This document shows, one piece after another, positions 56,073 through 64,000 of a stretch of 64,000 nucleotides of DNA. The notes below the pieces were generated by a model. The model ran no database searches, was not told the origin of the DNA, and saw only the letters and a program-made list of their open reading frames with translations. This DNA comes from Paracoccaceae bacterium (lineage in GTDB: Bacteria > Pseudomonadota > Alphaproteobacteria > Rhodobacterales > Rhodobacteraceae): the NCBI GenBank assembly GCA_024742705.1, contig JANSXZ010000006.1, forward strand, positions 62,001-126,000, given 5' to 3'. The translations under genes and the position numbers were made by a program. Numbering within the stretch: position 1 is the stretch's first letter; each line of letters starts with the position of its first letter.

Positions 56073-56690
56073 TCAGCCGCCGTGGGCATCGAGAAACGCC
56101 TCGGCGGTCAGGCGGCGGAATTCGGGTAGAGCGTGGCGCAGACGCTCGTGGTCCCAGTCCCACCAGGCGAGGGCGATCATCCGGTCGGCGGTTTCCTGCG
56201 GCAGCCGGCGCCGGATCGGCGCGGCGGGCAGCCCCGCGACGATGGTGTAGGGTGCCACGTCGCGGGTGACGACAGCGCCGGATGCGACGACGGCGCCGTG
56301 GCCGATCGTCACCTCGGGCTTGATCTGGGCGTTGTGGCCGATCCAGGTGTCGTGGCCCACATGCGCCAGGCGGGCGGCGCGTTTTTCGAACCAGCCGGCA
56401 TCGGCTTCGGCATCGGGCCAGTAATCGGCGGAGCGGTAGAGGAAATGATGCAGCGACGCGCGGTCGAGCGGGTGGTCGGTGGCGCCGATACGCACGAAGC
56501 TGGCGATATTGGCGAATTTGCCGATGCGGGCGTTGGCGATGTCGCAGGTGCGATCACAATAGGAGTAATCTCCGAGTTCGGTGTTGGCCATGCGTGTGCC
56601 GGCGCCGATTTCGGTGTACCGGCCAAGGGCGCTGCCGGCGATCTGGCATCCGTCGTGAATCAGCGGCGTATCCGCCTGGAGGCGCGGCAT
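56073..56690 (-). CDS. Hexapeptide-repeat acetyltransferase of phosphonate loci
   Basis: 205-residue left-handed beta-helix acyltransferase. Hexapeptide ranks such as IAGSALGRYTEIGAG and IGHNAQIKPEVTIGHGAVV, with the HHFLYRSADYW insert typical of xenobiotic/chloramphenicol-type acetyltransferases; H81 or H82 is the likely catalytic base. It is 5 bp from the phnE2 stop, so is the last gene of phnCDE1E2. It may take the role of PhnO in N-acetylating aminophosphonates, but the fold is unrelated to GNAT PhnO; substrate unproven. Confidence 0.88.
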   Translation of the reverse strand: MPRLQADTPLIHDGCQIAGSALGRYTEIGAGTRMANTELGDYSYCDRTCDIANARIGKFANIASFVRIGATDHPLDRASLHHFLYRSADYWPDAEADAGWFEKRAARLAHVGHDTWIGHNAQIKPEVTIGHGAVVASGAVVTRDVAPYTIVAGLPAAPIRRRLPQETADRMIALAWWDWDHERLRHALPEFRRLTAEAFLDAHGG

Positions 56691-56694
56691 GGGT

Positions 56695-57996
56695 TCAGAT
56701 CCCGCTTTCGTCGCCCTTGATCAACCGGCGCCGGAGCCAGCCCGAGACCCAATCCATCAGCATCACCATGAAGGTGATCAGGACGATGTAATAGGCCACT
56801 TCTTCCCAGTCTTTCTGCGTGATGATCGCCTGTGTGAGCAAGAGCCCGATTCCTCCGCCGGTGATGGCACCGATGATTGTGGCGCTGCGGGTGTTGGATT
56901 CAAGAAAATACAGCACCTGGCTGAGCAGCACCGGCGTGATCTGGGGCAGCACGCCGAAGCGGTAACGCTGGATCGGGCGCGCGCCTGTCGAGGCGACGCC
57001 TTCGATCTGCTTGTCGTCGACGTTCTCGAGCGCCTCGGAAAAGATCTTTCCGAAGGTGCCGGTGTCGGTCAGCAGGATGGCGAGCGCGCCTGTCATCGGA
57101 CCCGGGCCGAATGCCCGGCTGAGTACGATCGTCCAGATCAGGCCATCGACGCCGCGCAGGAAATCGAACACCCGGCGCACCACGAAGCGCAACCCGCCCA
57201 GCGGCGCGAAGTTGCGTGCCGCCGCAAAGCCGAGCGGCAGGGCGATCAGTGCCGCGCCGAAGGTTCCGAGGAAGGCCATCAGCATGGTTTCGAAGATCGC
57301 CCAGGCGACATCGCCATGGCGCCACATCTTGTTGGTCCAGAATTCGGTGGCGATGGCGCCGGCCTCGCCCGACATGGCGCGCCCCACCAGCGTGCCGAAG
57401 CTTTCACCGTGATAGGGGCTGTCGAGGGTGAAGAAGAACAGCTCCCAGCCGGTAAAGTAGCGGAATACCTCGGCGCGGTTGCGCGTGACCGTAAGGCGGC
57501 CCGCGTCGGTTGTGATCGACAGGCGGTTGCGCGATGCGTTGATCCATTCGGGCACGGCGCCTTCGGGCAGTTGCGCATTCACGCCCGAACGCCCGGGTTC
57601 GGTGACGACGCGGCCATAGCCCGGAATGTCGTATGTTACCTGTGCGCCAAAGCGGACCACATGGCCGCCGCCCAGATCGATGACCGTTTCGGCATCGCCC
57701 AGTGCCACCCAGTCGGGGCCGGTGCCCGCCGGGTAGCGGCCCTTGCGTTCGCCTTCGATGGCGATCTCGATCTCGCCCGAGCGGTTGTCGCGGCTGACGT
57801 GGGTCTTGTAGCTGTAAAGATCGGTGACCAGCGTGGCGGCGTTTTTCAGGCTGGCCCGTTCGGCCAGGCCCAGCACGTCGAAACTGATGAAGGTATAGGC
57901 GAGATAGGCCAGGATCACCGCCGGCAGCGCGAATGCGGTGAACCGTTTGCGCCGGATCAGCCCGGTGGCCTGGTGTTGGATGGTAGCGGCGGTCAC
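56695..57996 (-). CDS. phnE: Phosphonate ABC transporter permease PhnE (long form)
   Basis: 433-residue permease. After the first membrane segment (about 20-40) there is a periplasmic insert of roughly 170 residues (to about 215), then the usual membrane core with EAA loop GVASTGARPIQRYRFGVLPQ. GTG 57996 overlaps the stop of the other PhnE (GTGA) and is preceded by AAAGG. Long PhnE2 forms paired with a normal-length PhnE1 are common in Rhodobacteraceae. Confidence 0.93.
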   Translation of the reverse strand: MTAATIQHQATGLIRRKRFTAFALPAVILAYLAYTFISFDVLGLAERASLKNAATLVTDLYSYKTHVSRDNRSGEIEIAIEGERKGRYPAGTGPDWVALGDAETVIDLGGGHVVRFGAQVTYDIPGYGRVVTEPGRSGVNAQLPEGAVPEWINASRNRLSITTDAGRLTVTRNRAEVFRYFTGWELFFFTLDSPYHGESFGTLVGRAMSGEAGAIATEFWTNKMWRHGDVAWAIFETMLMAFLGTFGAALIALPLGFAAARNFAPLGGLRFVVRRVFDFLRGVDGLIWTIVLSRAFGPGPMTGALAILLTDTGTFGKIFSEALENVDDKQIEGVASTGARPIQRYRFGVLPQITPVLLSQVLYFLESNTRSATIIGAITGGGIGLLLTQAIITQKDWEEVAYYIVLITFMVMLMDWVSGWLRRRLIKGDESGI

Positions 57997-58877
57997 GATG
58001 TCACCTTTGACGGGCTGGTGCCGTGGGTCAGCCGGTTGCGCAGCGCGCTCGAGCATTGATCGACCACGACAATGGTGAGAAACAGCAGCACGAAGATCGC
58101 TGCCGCCTCGTCGAATTTACCCTGCCCCCAGGACATGGTATTGCGCAGATCGTAACCGATGCCGCCGGCGCCGACGAACCCCAGGATCGCCGAGGCGCGG
58201 ATATTGATCTCGAACCTGAGAAGCACATAGCTGAGATGGTTGGGCGCGACCTGCGGCAGAACCCCGAGCGCCATGCGTTGCGACCAGTTCGCGCCGACGC
58301 TTTCAAGGCCCTCGACCGGTTTGAGCGAGGCGTTCTCGTTCACCTCGGACAGAAGCTTGCCCAGTGCGCCGGTGGTGTGCAGCGCGATCGCGATCATCGC
58401 GGGCACCGGGCCGCCGCCCAGCAGAAAGATCAGAACCAGCGCAATCACGATTTCAGGAACCGCGCGCAGGATGTCCAGCAGGCGGCGCACCGGGGTGATC
58501 AGCCAGGGAAACGGCGCCAGGCCGCGTGTCGCCAGCAGCGACAGCAACAGCCCCATGACCGCCCCCAGAAGCGTCGCCGCGCCGGCGATGTTCACGGTTT
58601 CCAGAAGCGACGGCAGGTATTTCAGAAGGTATCCGGGCAGAAGGTGCGCGCGCTCCATCGCCTCGCCGAAGACATCGGCGGGGAAGTCCAGAACATTGCC
58701 CAGACCGTCCCAGAACCCGCCGGCATTGCGCGCATCGGCGGTGGCGAACCCGGAAAACATGAGCGCCGCGAACAGCACGATCAGGATCAGGTTCATGATC
58801 CGACGGGCACGCACCTGCGCCATGTAGGCCAGTTGGATGCCATCGACGCGGATCGAATTGTCGCTTGCTTCGGCCAC
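57993..58877 (-). CDS. phnE: Phosphonate ABC transporter permease PhnE (short form)
   Basis: 294-residue permease from GTG 58877. Membrane segments from about residue 30; EAA loop GLESVGANWSQRMALGVLPQ and C-terminal GFVGAGGIGYDLRNTMSWGQ. Forms the channel with the long PhnE. The frame continues upstream to 59060 but overlaps phnD and is not supported. Confidence 0.92.
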   Translation of the reverse strand: MAEASDNSIRVDGIQLAYMAQVRARRIMNLILIVLFAALMFSGFATADARNAGGFWDGLGNVLDFPADVFGEAMERAHLLPGYLLKYLPSLLETVNIAGAATLLGAVMGLLLSLLATRGLAPFPWLITPVRRLLDILRAVPEIVIALVLIFLLGGGPVPAMIAIALHTTGALGKLLSEVNENASLKPVEGLESVGANWSQRMALGVLPQVAPNHLSYVLLRFEINIRASAILGFVGAGGIGYDLRNTMSWGQGKFDEAAAIFVLLFLTIVVVDQCSSALRNRLTHGTSPSKVTS

Positions 58878-58901
58878 GCGATGTGCCCCCCGGATTGAAT
58901 T

Positions 58902-58927
58902 GCGGGCCCGGCTGACGCCGGACCCGC
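58902..58927 (-). promoter_or_regulatory. Intercistronic stem-loop between phnD and phnE
   Basis: GCGGG-C-CCGGC, loop TGAC, GCCGG-A-CCCGC. On the minus-strand RNA the single mismatch becomes a U-G wobble, giving an 11-bp stem. No U-run follows. Position directly after the binding-protein gene and before the permeases suggests mRNA stabilisation or partial termination that raises phnD over phnE. Confidence 0.5.
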
Positions 58928-58950
58928 GGATTGCACTTAAATGGCTTGGA

Positions 58951-59859
58951 TCAATTCGATTTCGCCTTGCGCGCCTCGACGATCGAGACATAGGCGTCAT
59001 GGGTGATGGGGTTGAAGCCCAGGCTTTCGCCGGCCGCGACGCCATAGGCGCAATCGGCATCGGCTTCGTGCAGGCCGTCGACCAGGGCGGTCATCGTCGC
59101 CTTGACGTCCGCCGGCAGGTCCGAGCGCAGAACGACGGGGCCTTCGGGGATCGGCTTGGACCGCCAGATTTCAACCAGATCGTTCATGTCGACCAGGCCG
59201 GCATCGACCGCCTTGCGCAGCGCGCCCGAGTTATAGCCGTCTTCCCATTCCCCCTGGCCATCGGCCCAGGTCACGCCGCCATCGACATCGCCGTTGTTGA
59301 CCGCGACGATGGTCTGCTCGTGGCCGCCGGTGAACTTCACCTCGCCGAAGTAGGCGCCGCTTTCCATGGTGGAACCGGTGGTCTGGGGGATCTCGATCGA
59401 CGGGATCAGGTAGCCCGATGTCGAATTCGGATCGCCGAACCCGAAGACCTTGCCCTGCATGTCCTCAAGCGAGGCGATGCCGCTGTCCTTGCGGGCGAAA
59501 CCGATCGAATGATACCCGTACGAGCCATCCAGGTTGATCTTGACCAGGATCGGTTCAACCGCTTCGGGATCCTGAAGATACACGGCCGCATAGGACGACG
59601 CGCCCAGCCAGGCCATGTCGAGCGTGCCGCCCAGCAGGCCCTGGATCACGCCGTTGTAGTCGGCGGGCGCAAACAGTTTGGTGGGCACGCCCAGCGCTTC
59701 TTCGGTGTAGGCGCGCAGGCATTCGTTGGAATTCAGGCGGTCCTGGGCGTTCTCACCGCCCAGCAGGCCGATGCGGAATTCGGTGATTGCGTCGTCGCTG
59801 GCATAGGCGGGCACGACCAGCGCGGTGGTTGCCAGAATCGCGGCATAGATGGGTTTCAT
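58951..59859 (-). CDS. phnD: Phosphonate-binding periplasmic protein PhnD
   Basis: 302 residues: signal peptide MKPIYAAILATTALVVPAYA, then a PhnD-type fold (IGLLGGENAQDRLNSNECL, FAPADYNGVIQGLLGGTLDMAW, FGFGDPNSTSGYLIP). Delivers phosphonates to PhnE. ATG 59859 preceded by GGAGA. Confidence 0.95.
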   Translation of the reverse strand: MKPIYAAILATTALVVPAYASDDAITEFRIGLLGGENAQDRLNSNECLRAYTEEALGVPTKLFAPADYNGVIQGLLGGTLDMAWLGASSYAAVYLQDPEAVEPILVKINLDGSYGYHSIGFARKDSGIASLEDMQGKVFGFGDPNSTSGYLIPSIEIPQTTGSTMESGAYFGEVKFTGGHEQTIVAVNNGDVDGGVTWADGQGEWEDGYNSGALRKAVDAGLVDMNDLVEIWRSKPIPEGPVVLRSDLPADVKATMTALVDGLHEADADCAYGVAAGESLGFNPITHDAYVSIVEARKAKSN

Positions 59860-59907
59860 TGTCGTCTCCGATGGTTTTGCCCACATGGGGCCGTCAGGTT
59901 TCAGGTT

Positions 59908-60732
59908 TCAGTAAACGGGGGCCGCACCCTTGCGCGCCGCGCGGATGCTGGCATCGAGCGTGTCGATTTCGGTTGACGTCGCCGCTTCGGAAAAATCCGC
60001 TCCGGCGCCGTAGATCTCGCGCGCCACGCCGGTGGTCAGCTGCGCCGGCAGCCCGTCGAAGACGATGCGCCCGTCGCGCATTCCGACAACCCGGTCGCAA
60101 TAGCGCCGCGCGGTGTCCAGCGTGTGCAGGTTGCAGATCACGGTGCGGCCGTCTTCGTCGTGGATGCGGCGCAGCGCCTCCATCACGGTCTGGGCGTTCA
60201 TCGGATCCAGCGAGGCGATCGGTTCGTCGGCAAGGATGATCCGCGGATCCTGCATCAGCGCCCGCGCGATCGCGACGCGCTGCTGTTGTCCGCCCGAAAG
60301 CGCCTCGGCCCGTTTGGGCGCGTGTTCGGCGATGCCCAGACGATCGAGGATTTCGATGGCACGGTGAATGTCGGCCGTCGGATAGAGGTTGAACACCGTC
60401 GCCAGCGTGGATCGCCGGTTCAGCGTTCCGTGCAGCACGTTCGAGACCACGTCCATGCGCGGCACAAGGTTGAACTGCTGGAAGATCATCGCGCAATCCG
60501 ACTGCCAGGCGCGCCTTGCCGCCCCGCGCAGCGCCGTCACATCGCGACCTTCGAACAGGATGCGCCCCTCGCTGGCGTCCGCCAGACGGTTTATCATGCG
60601 CAGCAGCGTGGATTTGCCCGCGCCCGAACGCCCGATGATCCCGATCATTGCCGGTTTGTCGATGTCCAGCGTGGCGGCGTCGACAGCAGTATTTACGCCG
60701 AAGCGTTTGGTCAGTTTTTCGATCCGAAGCAC
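59908..60732 (-). CDS. phnC: Phosphonate ABC transporter ATPase PhnC
   Basis: 274-residue ATPase: Walker [10 protein letters not shown] (34-42), signature [17 protein letters not shown], Walker [14 protein letters not shown]. First gene of phnC-phnD-phnE1-phnE2-acetyltransferase. The 165-bp region upstream, shared with rpe, contains a GGGGCG-TCT-CGCCCC hairpin (60819-60833) but no CTATACAA motif. Confidence 0.95.
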   Translation of the reverse strand: MLRIEKLTKRFGVNTAVDAATLDIDKPAMIGIIGRSGAGKSTLLRMINRLADASEGRILFEGRDVTALRGAARRAWQSDCAMIFQQFNLVPRMDVVSNVLHGTLNRRSTLATVFNLYPTADIHRAIEILDRLGIAEHAPKRAEALSGGQQQRVAIARALMQDPRIILADEPIASLDPMNAQTVMEALRRIHDEDGRTVICNLHTLDTARRYCDRVVGMRDGRIVFDGLPAQLTTGVAREIYGAGADFSEAATSTEIDTLDASIRAARKGAAPVY

Positions 60733-60897
60733 GCATCACCCCCAAGTGGCTGAGCGTCGGGGTACGGGCCGCGTTCAAAACCTGTGTGTCAGATTGGTGA
60801 AGAATTTGTAACGCAGGCGGGGCGTCTCGCCCCTGTTCCTGCGGCGCGGCTTTCGCTATAGCCCGCGCAATCCTTCCCGTCTGCCCGGAGCCCCGCC

Positions 60898-61590
60898 ATG
60901 GCCTTTGACCGTTCTGTGAAGATCGCCCCGTCCATCCTCGCCGCCGATTTCGCGAATTTCGGCGCCGAATGCCGCGCCATCGAGGCGCAGGGCGCCGATT
61001 GGGTGCATGTCGACGTGATGGATGGCCATTTCGTGCCCAACATCACCTTCGGGCCGGCCACCTGCGCCGCGATCCGGCCGCATATCCGTGGCGTCATGGA
61101 CGTGCACCTGATGATCGCGCCGGTCGATCCCTTTATCGCCGCCTTTGTCGATGCCGGGGCCGATATCCTGACCGCCCATGTCGAGGCGGGGCCGCATGTG
61201 CACCGCACGCTTCAGGCGATTCGCGCGGCTGGCGCGCGGGCCGGTCTGGCGCTGAATCCGGGCACCCCCGCCACGGCCGCCGCCCCGCTGCTGGATCTGG
61301 TCGATCTGATCTGCGTCATGACCGTGAACCCCGGCTTTGGCGGCCAGTCGTTCATCGAAAGCCAGGTGCCGAAGGTGGCCGAACTGCGCGGGATGATCGG
61401 TGACCGGCCGATCCACCTCCAGGTCGATGGCGGCGTCGATGTGCGAACTGCGCCGGCGGTGGCGCGCGCCGGTGCCGACGTGCTGGTGGCCGGTTCCGCC
61501 GTGTTCCGCGGCGGCTCTGCCCAGGCGCCGGCGGTCTACGGCGAAAACATCCGGGCGATCCGCGCCGCGGCATCGGGTGTCTATGTCTGA
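60898..61590 (+). CDS. rpe: Ribulose-phosphate 3-epimerase
   Basis: 230-residue TIM-barrel enzyme interconverting ribulose 5-phosphate and xylulose 5-phosphate in the pentose phosphate and Calvin cycles. KIAPSILAADFANFG, HVDVMDGHFVPNITFG (metal and catalytic residues) and VMTVNPGFGGQSFI are intact. Divergent from phnC; its stop overlaps the next gene by 8 bp. Confidence 0.96.
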   Translation: MAFDRSVKIAPSILAADFANFGAECRAIEAQGADWVHVDVMDGHFVPNITFGPATCAAIRPHIRGVMDVHLMIAPVDPFIAAFVDAGADILTAHVEAGPHVHRTLQAIRAAGARAGLALNPGTPATAAAPLLDLVDLICVMTVNPGFGGQSFIESQVPKVAELRGMIGDRPIHLQVDGGVDVRTAPAVARAGADVLVAGSAVFRGGSAQAPAVYGENIRAIRAAASGVYV

Positions 61591-62326
61591 AAGCTACGAT
61601 ACATGGCAGGCCGCGCTGGCGGGCCCCGCCACGCTGACGCTGTGGGACATGCCGTCGGGGCGCAACAGGCGGCATGGCGCACGGGCGGACCTGGCCGGGA
61701 TCACGCATCCGACGGTGATCGCCGGGCTCGATGTCCCCGGCGTCGCGGTGCCCGCCGCGCCGATGCAGCCGACGCGCCACAGCGCGGAAAACCGCGTGCT
61801 GGCCGTGATCCCCGAACTGGTTCAAGCCAGCCCCGCCGCGCGCAGCCGGGGCGCAGAGACCGTGATCGCCGGATACCTGGCCATGGCCCCGGGTTTCGAC
61901 GGCGTTCTGCTGGTGGCCGGGTCTGAAAACCTCTGGGCGCATGTCTCCGCCGGAGAAGTGGTCAGCTTTGCCACCTTCCTGACGCCACGGCTGCAAGACG
62001 CGCTCGGCGCCCCGACACCGCAGCGGCCCGGCGCGGACTTCACCGAAGCGATGACAGCGACACTGGCGCGCCCCGAACGGCTGGCCGCGCATCTGGCCAG
62101 CGATGCCGCCAGTGGTGCGGGGCTGGGCGCCGCGCATCTGATCGGTGCCGAAATCGCCGCTGCCAAACCCTATTGGCTGGGTCAGCGGCTGGTTATCCTG
62201 GGCGATTTGCCCGGCCACGCGCAGGCGCTGCGCGCACAGGGTGTCGAAACCGGCAGCAGCGATCACACCGCTGCACTTCTGGCCGGTTTCCGGCTGGCCT
62301 TCGCGGACCTGTCCCGCAAGGGCTGA
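61583..62326 (+). CDS. DgoK-like (2-dehydro-3-deoxygalactonokinase family) protein, N-terminally reduced
   Basis: 247 residues, shorter than DgoK kinases (about 290-330). The central and C-terminal parts resemble DgoK (LAVIPELVQASPAARSRGAE, LLVAGSENLWAHVSAGEVVSFATF, LGAAHLIGAEIAAAK). The N-terminal phosphate-binding segment DWGTS expected near residue 6 is absent; the start reads MSESYDTWQAALAGPATLTL. It overlaps rpe by 8 bp and so is translated with it. Either a non-catalytic descendant or a protein with a changed function. Confidence 0.7.
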   Translation: MSESYDTWQAALAGPATLTLWDMPSGRNRRHGARADLAGITHPTVIAGLDVPGVAVPAAPMQPTRHSAENRVLAVIPELVQASPAARSRGAETVIAGYLAMAPGFDGVLLVAGSENLWAHVSAGEVVSFATFLTPRLQDALGAPTPQRPGADFTEAMTATLARPERLAAHLASDAASGAGLGAAHLIGAEIAAAKPYWLGQRLVILGDLPGHAQALRAQGVETGSSDHTAALLAGFRLAFADLSRKG

Positions 62327-62346
62327 GCGGCGGGCCAGGCCGGTTC
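62327..62346 (+). repeat. 20-bp direct repeat, left copy
   Basis: GCGGCGGGCCAGGCCGGTTC starts at the base after the DgoK-like stop. A copy with one mismatch (A for G at position 12) is at 62442-62461, overlapping the last codons of the convergent acyl-CoA synthetase gene. Confidence 0.6.
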
Positions 62347-62441
62347 CGCAAGGCGTTGCCGGCGATGCCGACGCGGCGCGCCAGCGGCTCTCCTGCCCGC
62401 CGCGACGCATGGACCAGGCGCCCGGTGCAGCCCGCGCCGCA

Positions 62442-62461
62442 GCGGCGGGCCAAGCCGGTTC
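62442..62461 (+). repeat. 20-bp direct repeat, right copy
   Basis: GCGGCGGGCCAAGCCGGTTC, same orientation as the left copy 115 bp away. It includes the stop codon region of the minus-strand acyl-CoA synthetase gene. Confidence 0.6.
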
Positions 62462-63959
62462 AGCCCAGCGCGTCGGCGAAGGTTTCCAGAAGCTTGTGTT
62501 TCAGTATCTTGCCCGTCGCGGCCGCTGGCAGATGCGAGGCCATCACGATCCGGCTGGGACGCTTGTATCCCACCAACCGCTCGGCCACGAAGGCGCGCAG
62601 GGTTTCGGCGGTCAGCGTCGCGCCCTCGGCGACCTGCACGAAAGCCAGAACCTTCTCGTCGCCGTCCTCCAGCTTGCCGATCACCGCCGATTGCACCACG
62701 TCGGGGTGATCGTTCAGCGCCGCTTCCACCTCGGGCGGATAGACGTTGAAGCCGCCGTGGATGATCAACTCCTTGGTGCGCCCCAGGATGTGCAAACGAC
62801 CGTCCTCGTCGATGCGGCCCAGATCGCCGCTGCGCATCCAGCCGTCCGCGCTCAGAACCTTGGCGGTTTCCCCGGGGTTGCGGTAGTAGCCTTTCATCAC
62901 GTTCGGCCCCCGGATCACCACCTCTCCGGTGCCGGTGCCACCGCCGGGCACGTCCTCGTCGATGCGCAGCGAAACACCGTCCAGCGGCGGCCCCACCGAT
63001 ACGTCCGGGTCGCCCAGCGCGCTGTGGGTGATGCTGGCGGCGGCGGTCGTTTCGGTCATGCCATAGCCGTTTTGCAGCGGCAGGCCGTAGAAGGCTTCGG
63101 CCTTGCGTTTCCACGCCGGATCCAGAGGCGCGCCGCCCGACGAGACATAGCGCAGAAACGGGCTGTCCAGCGTCGCATAGCCGCGCGCCTGCACATGCTG
63201 CATCAGCAGGGCGTGCATCTGCGGCACCGCCGGCAGATGCGTCACCCCCTCTTGCAGGGCGGTATAGAGGCTCTCGACCGAGAACCGCGCCTCGAGCCGC
63301 ACCGTCGCACCCCCGGCCATGCTGGCCGTCATCATCGATGCCAGGCCGATCACATGCGCCATGGGCGCCACGCCATAAACCAGGTGGCCGGGCGCCAGGC
63401 TGCGATAACCGCGCGCGGCCAGACCGGCGAAATGCAGGTTGGCATGGGTCATCATCACGCCCTTCGGCGCGCCGGTGGTGCCGGTGGTGTAAATCAGCAC
63501 CGCGATGTCGCGATCGTCGTCCGGGGCACTGGGATGCGTCCGGGCGATATGTACCTCACCAAAGCCACCCTGCGCGGGCGTCGCACCCAGACGGGCGGCA
63601 TGGGCGGCGGCATCGCGCGATGCGCCCGATGTCATCACCGCCACCACGGGTTCCGCGTGCGCCATGATACGCGCCACCTCGGCCGCTGTCTGCCGGGCGT
63701 TGACCGGGATCGCCACCGCCCCCATCCGCGACGTCGCGAACAGGATCGCCAGCGCCGCCGCCGAATTCTCGATCAGCGCAAGAACGCGGTCGCCGGGGCG
63801 CACGCCATTCTGGTGCAGCAGCGCCTGCATTTCATCACAGGCCGCGCCCAGGCGCGCATAGTCCCAGGCCGCGCCGGTATCGTCGGTGACCGCGGGTGCC
63901 GTCGGCTGAGCGGCGATCTGTTGATCCATGAAATCGTGCCAGCGGGCGCTTGTGGTCAT
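62460..63959 (-). CDS. AMP-dependent acyl-CoA synthetase/ligase
   Basis: 499-residue adenylate-forming enzyme. P-loop IYTTGTTGAPKG (156-167), adenine motif NGYGMTETTAAA, hinge SGDLGRIDEDGRLHILGR and A10 lysine K484 in AATGKILKHK. Activates a carboxylic acid (medium- or long-chain or aromatic) to its CoA ester. ATG 63959 overlaps the stop of an upstream enoyl-CoA hydratase-like gene, which points to a beta-oxidation-type or aromatic side-chain pathway. Confidence 0.92.
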   Translation of the reverse strand: MTTSARWHDFMDQQIAAQPTAPAVTDDTGAAWDYARLGAACDEMQALLHQNGVRPGDRVLALIENSAAALAILFATSRMGAVAIPVNARQTAAEVARIMAHAEPVVAVMTSGASRDAAAHAARLGATPAQGGFGEVHIARTHPSAPDDDRDIAVLIYTTGTTGAPKGVMMTHANLHFAGLAARGYRSLAPGHLVYGVAPMAHVIGLASMMTASMAGGATVRLEARFSVESLYTALQEGVTHLPAVPQMHALLMQHVQARGYATLDSPFLRYVSSGGAPLDPAWKRKAEAFYGLPLQNGYGMTETTAAASITHSALGDPDVSVGPPLDGVSLRIDEDVPGGGTGTGEVVIRGPNVMKGYYRNPGETAKVLSADGWMRSGDLGRIDEDGRLHILGRTKELIIHGGFNVYPPEVEAALNDHPDVVQSAVIGKLEDGDEKVLAFVQVAEGATLTAETLRAFVAERLVGYKRPSRIVMASHLPAAATGKILKHKLLETFADALG

Positions 63960-64000
63960 GTTCCGAACTCCGGCCGGCGTTTTTCAAGAAAGGCGGCGAT
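63956..64000 (-). CDS. C-terminal end of an enoyl-CoA hydratase-like gene (partial)
   Basis: Only 14 codons and the stop are in the window. They read IAAFLEKRRPEFGT, matching the usual C-terminus of crotonase-family enoyl-CoA hydratases (AFLEKRxPxF). The TGA overlaps the acyl-CoA synthetase ATG. Confidence 0.65.
   Translation of the reverse strand: MAAFLEKRRPEFGT

Noticed and set aside
60795-60815. Possible PhoB box upstream of phnC
   Set aside because: CGTTACA-AATT-CTTCACC on the minus strand has the 7-4-7 layout but matches the Pho-box consensus poorly; not enough to annotate.

Overview
The window reads as chromosomal DNA of a high-GC alphaproteobacterium of the Rhodobacteraceae (Roseobacter/Rhodobacter) type. 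This is inferred from gene content and order: lnt-corC-ybeY-phoH beside miaB, an Irr-type Fur regulator next to fabA-fabB-fabI, a full hut regulon with HutF and HutG, and a split C-P lyase (phn) regulon. Genes are dense, many stop and start codons overlap (ATGA, GTGA, TGATG), and no tRNA, rRNA, insertion sequence, phage or CRISPR array was seen.

Layout. 1-6.5 kb: core genes on the minus strand (miaB, an OmpA-like protein and a small lipoprotein sharing a domain, phoH, ybeY, corC, truncated lnt). 6.6-11.6 kb: a glycosyltransferase-like protein, a PhyH-family dioxygenase, irr, then fabA-fabB-fabI. 12-15 kb: a large secreted-type beta-helix/RTX protein with Glu-Pro linkers. 15-22.3 kb: histidine degradation, with hutF-hutC and hutI-hutH-hutG-hutU divergent around a 16-bp palindrome that is a candidate HutC operator. 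22.4-30.1 kb: an apparently co-transcribed minus-strand set (ABC uptake system with an NMT1-like binding protein, cytosine-deaminase-like amidohydrolase, FAD oxidoreductase, two flavodoxin-fold quinone reductases, creatininase-family amidohydrolase), probably for uptake and breakdown of an unidentified nitrogenous compound. 30.3-37.6 kb: a small methyltransferase, a peptide/opine-type ABC importer and an alternative oxidase. 37.7-40.1 kb: a large MscS-type channel.

40.4-48.2 kb: an eight-gene, mostly translationally coupled glycan locus (nucleotide-sugar dehydrogenase, four glycosyltransferases of two kinds, a histidine phosphatase, a polysaccharide-deacetylase-like protein and a methyltransferase paralogous to the one at 30 kb), with no polymerase, flippase or exporter. 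It is the best candidate here for an uncharacterised system. 48.2-60.7 kb: the phosphonate regulon (phnM, DUF1045, phnN-L-K-J-I-H-G in genome order, phnF, a hexapeptide acyltransferase, phnE2-E1-D-C). No phnP is present in the window, while the DUF1045 protein carries both 2H-phosphoesterase motifs. 60.9-64 kb: rpe overlapped by a DgoK-like gene lacking its N-terminal phosphate-binding motif, an acyl-CoA synthetase, and the last codons of an enoyl-CoA hydratase-like gene.

At least five intergenic copies of a modular palindromic repeat (two alternative heads joined to different GC-rich hairpin tails) are scattered between 22 and 56 kb. Functions rest on recognised motifs and gene context read by eye; no database search was possible.
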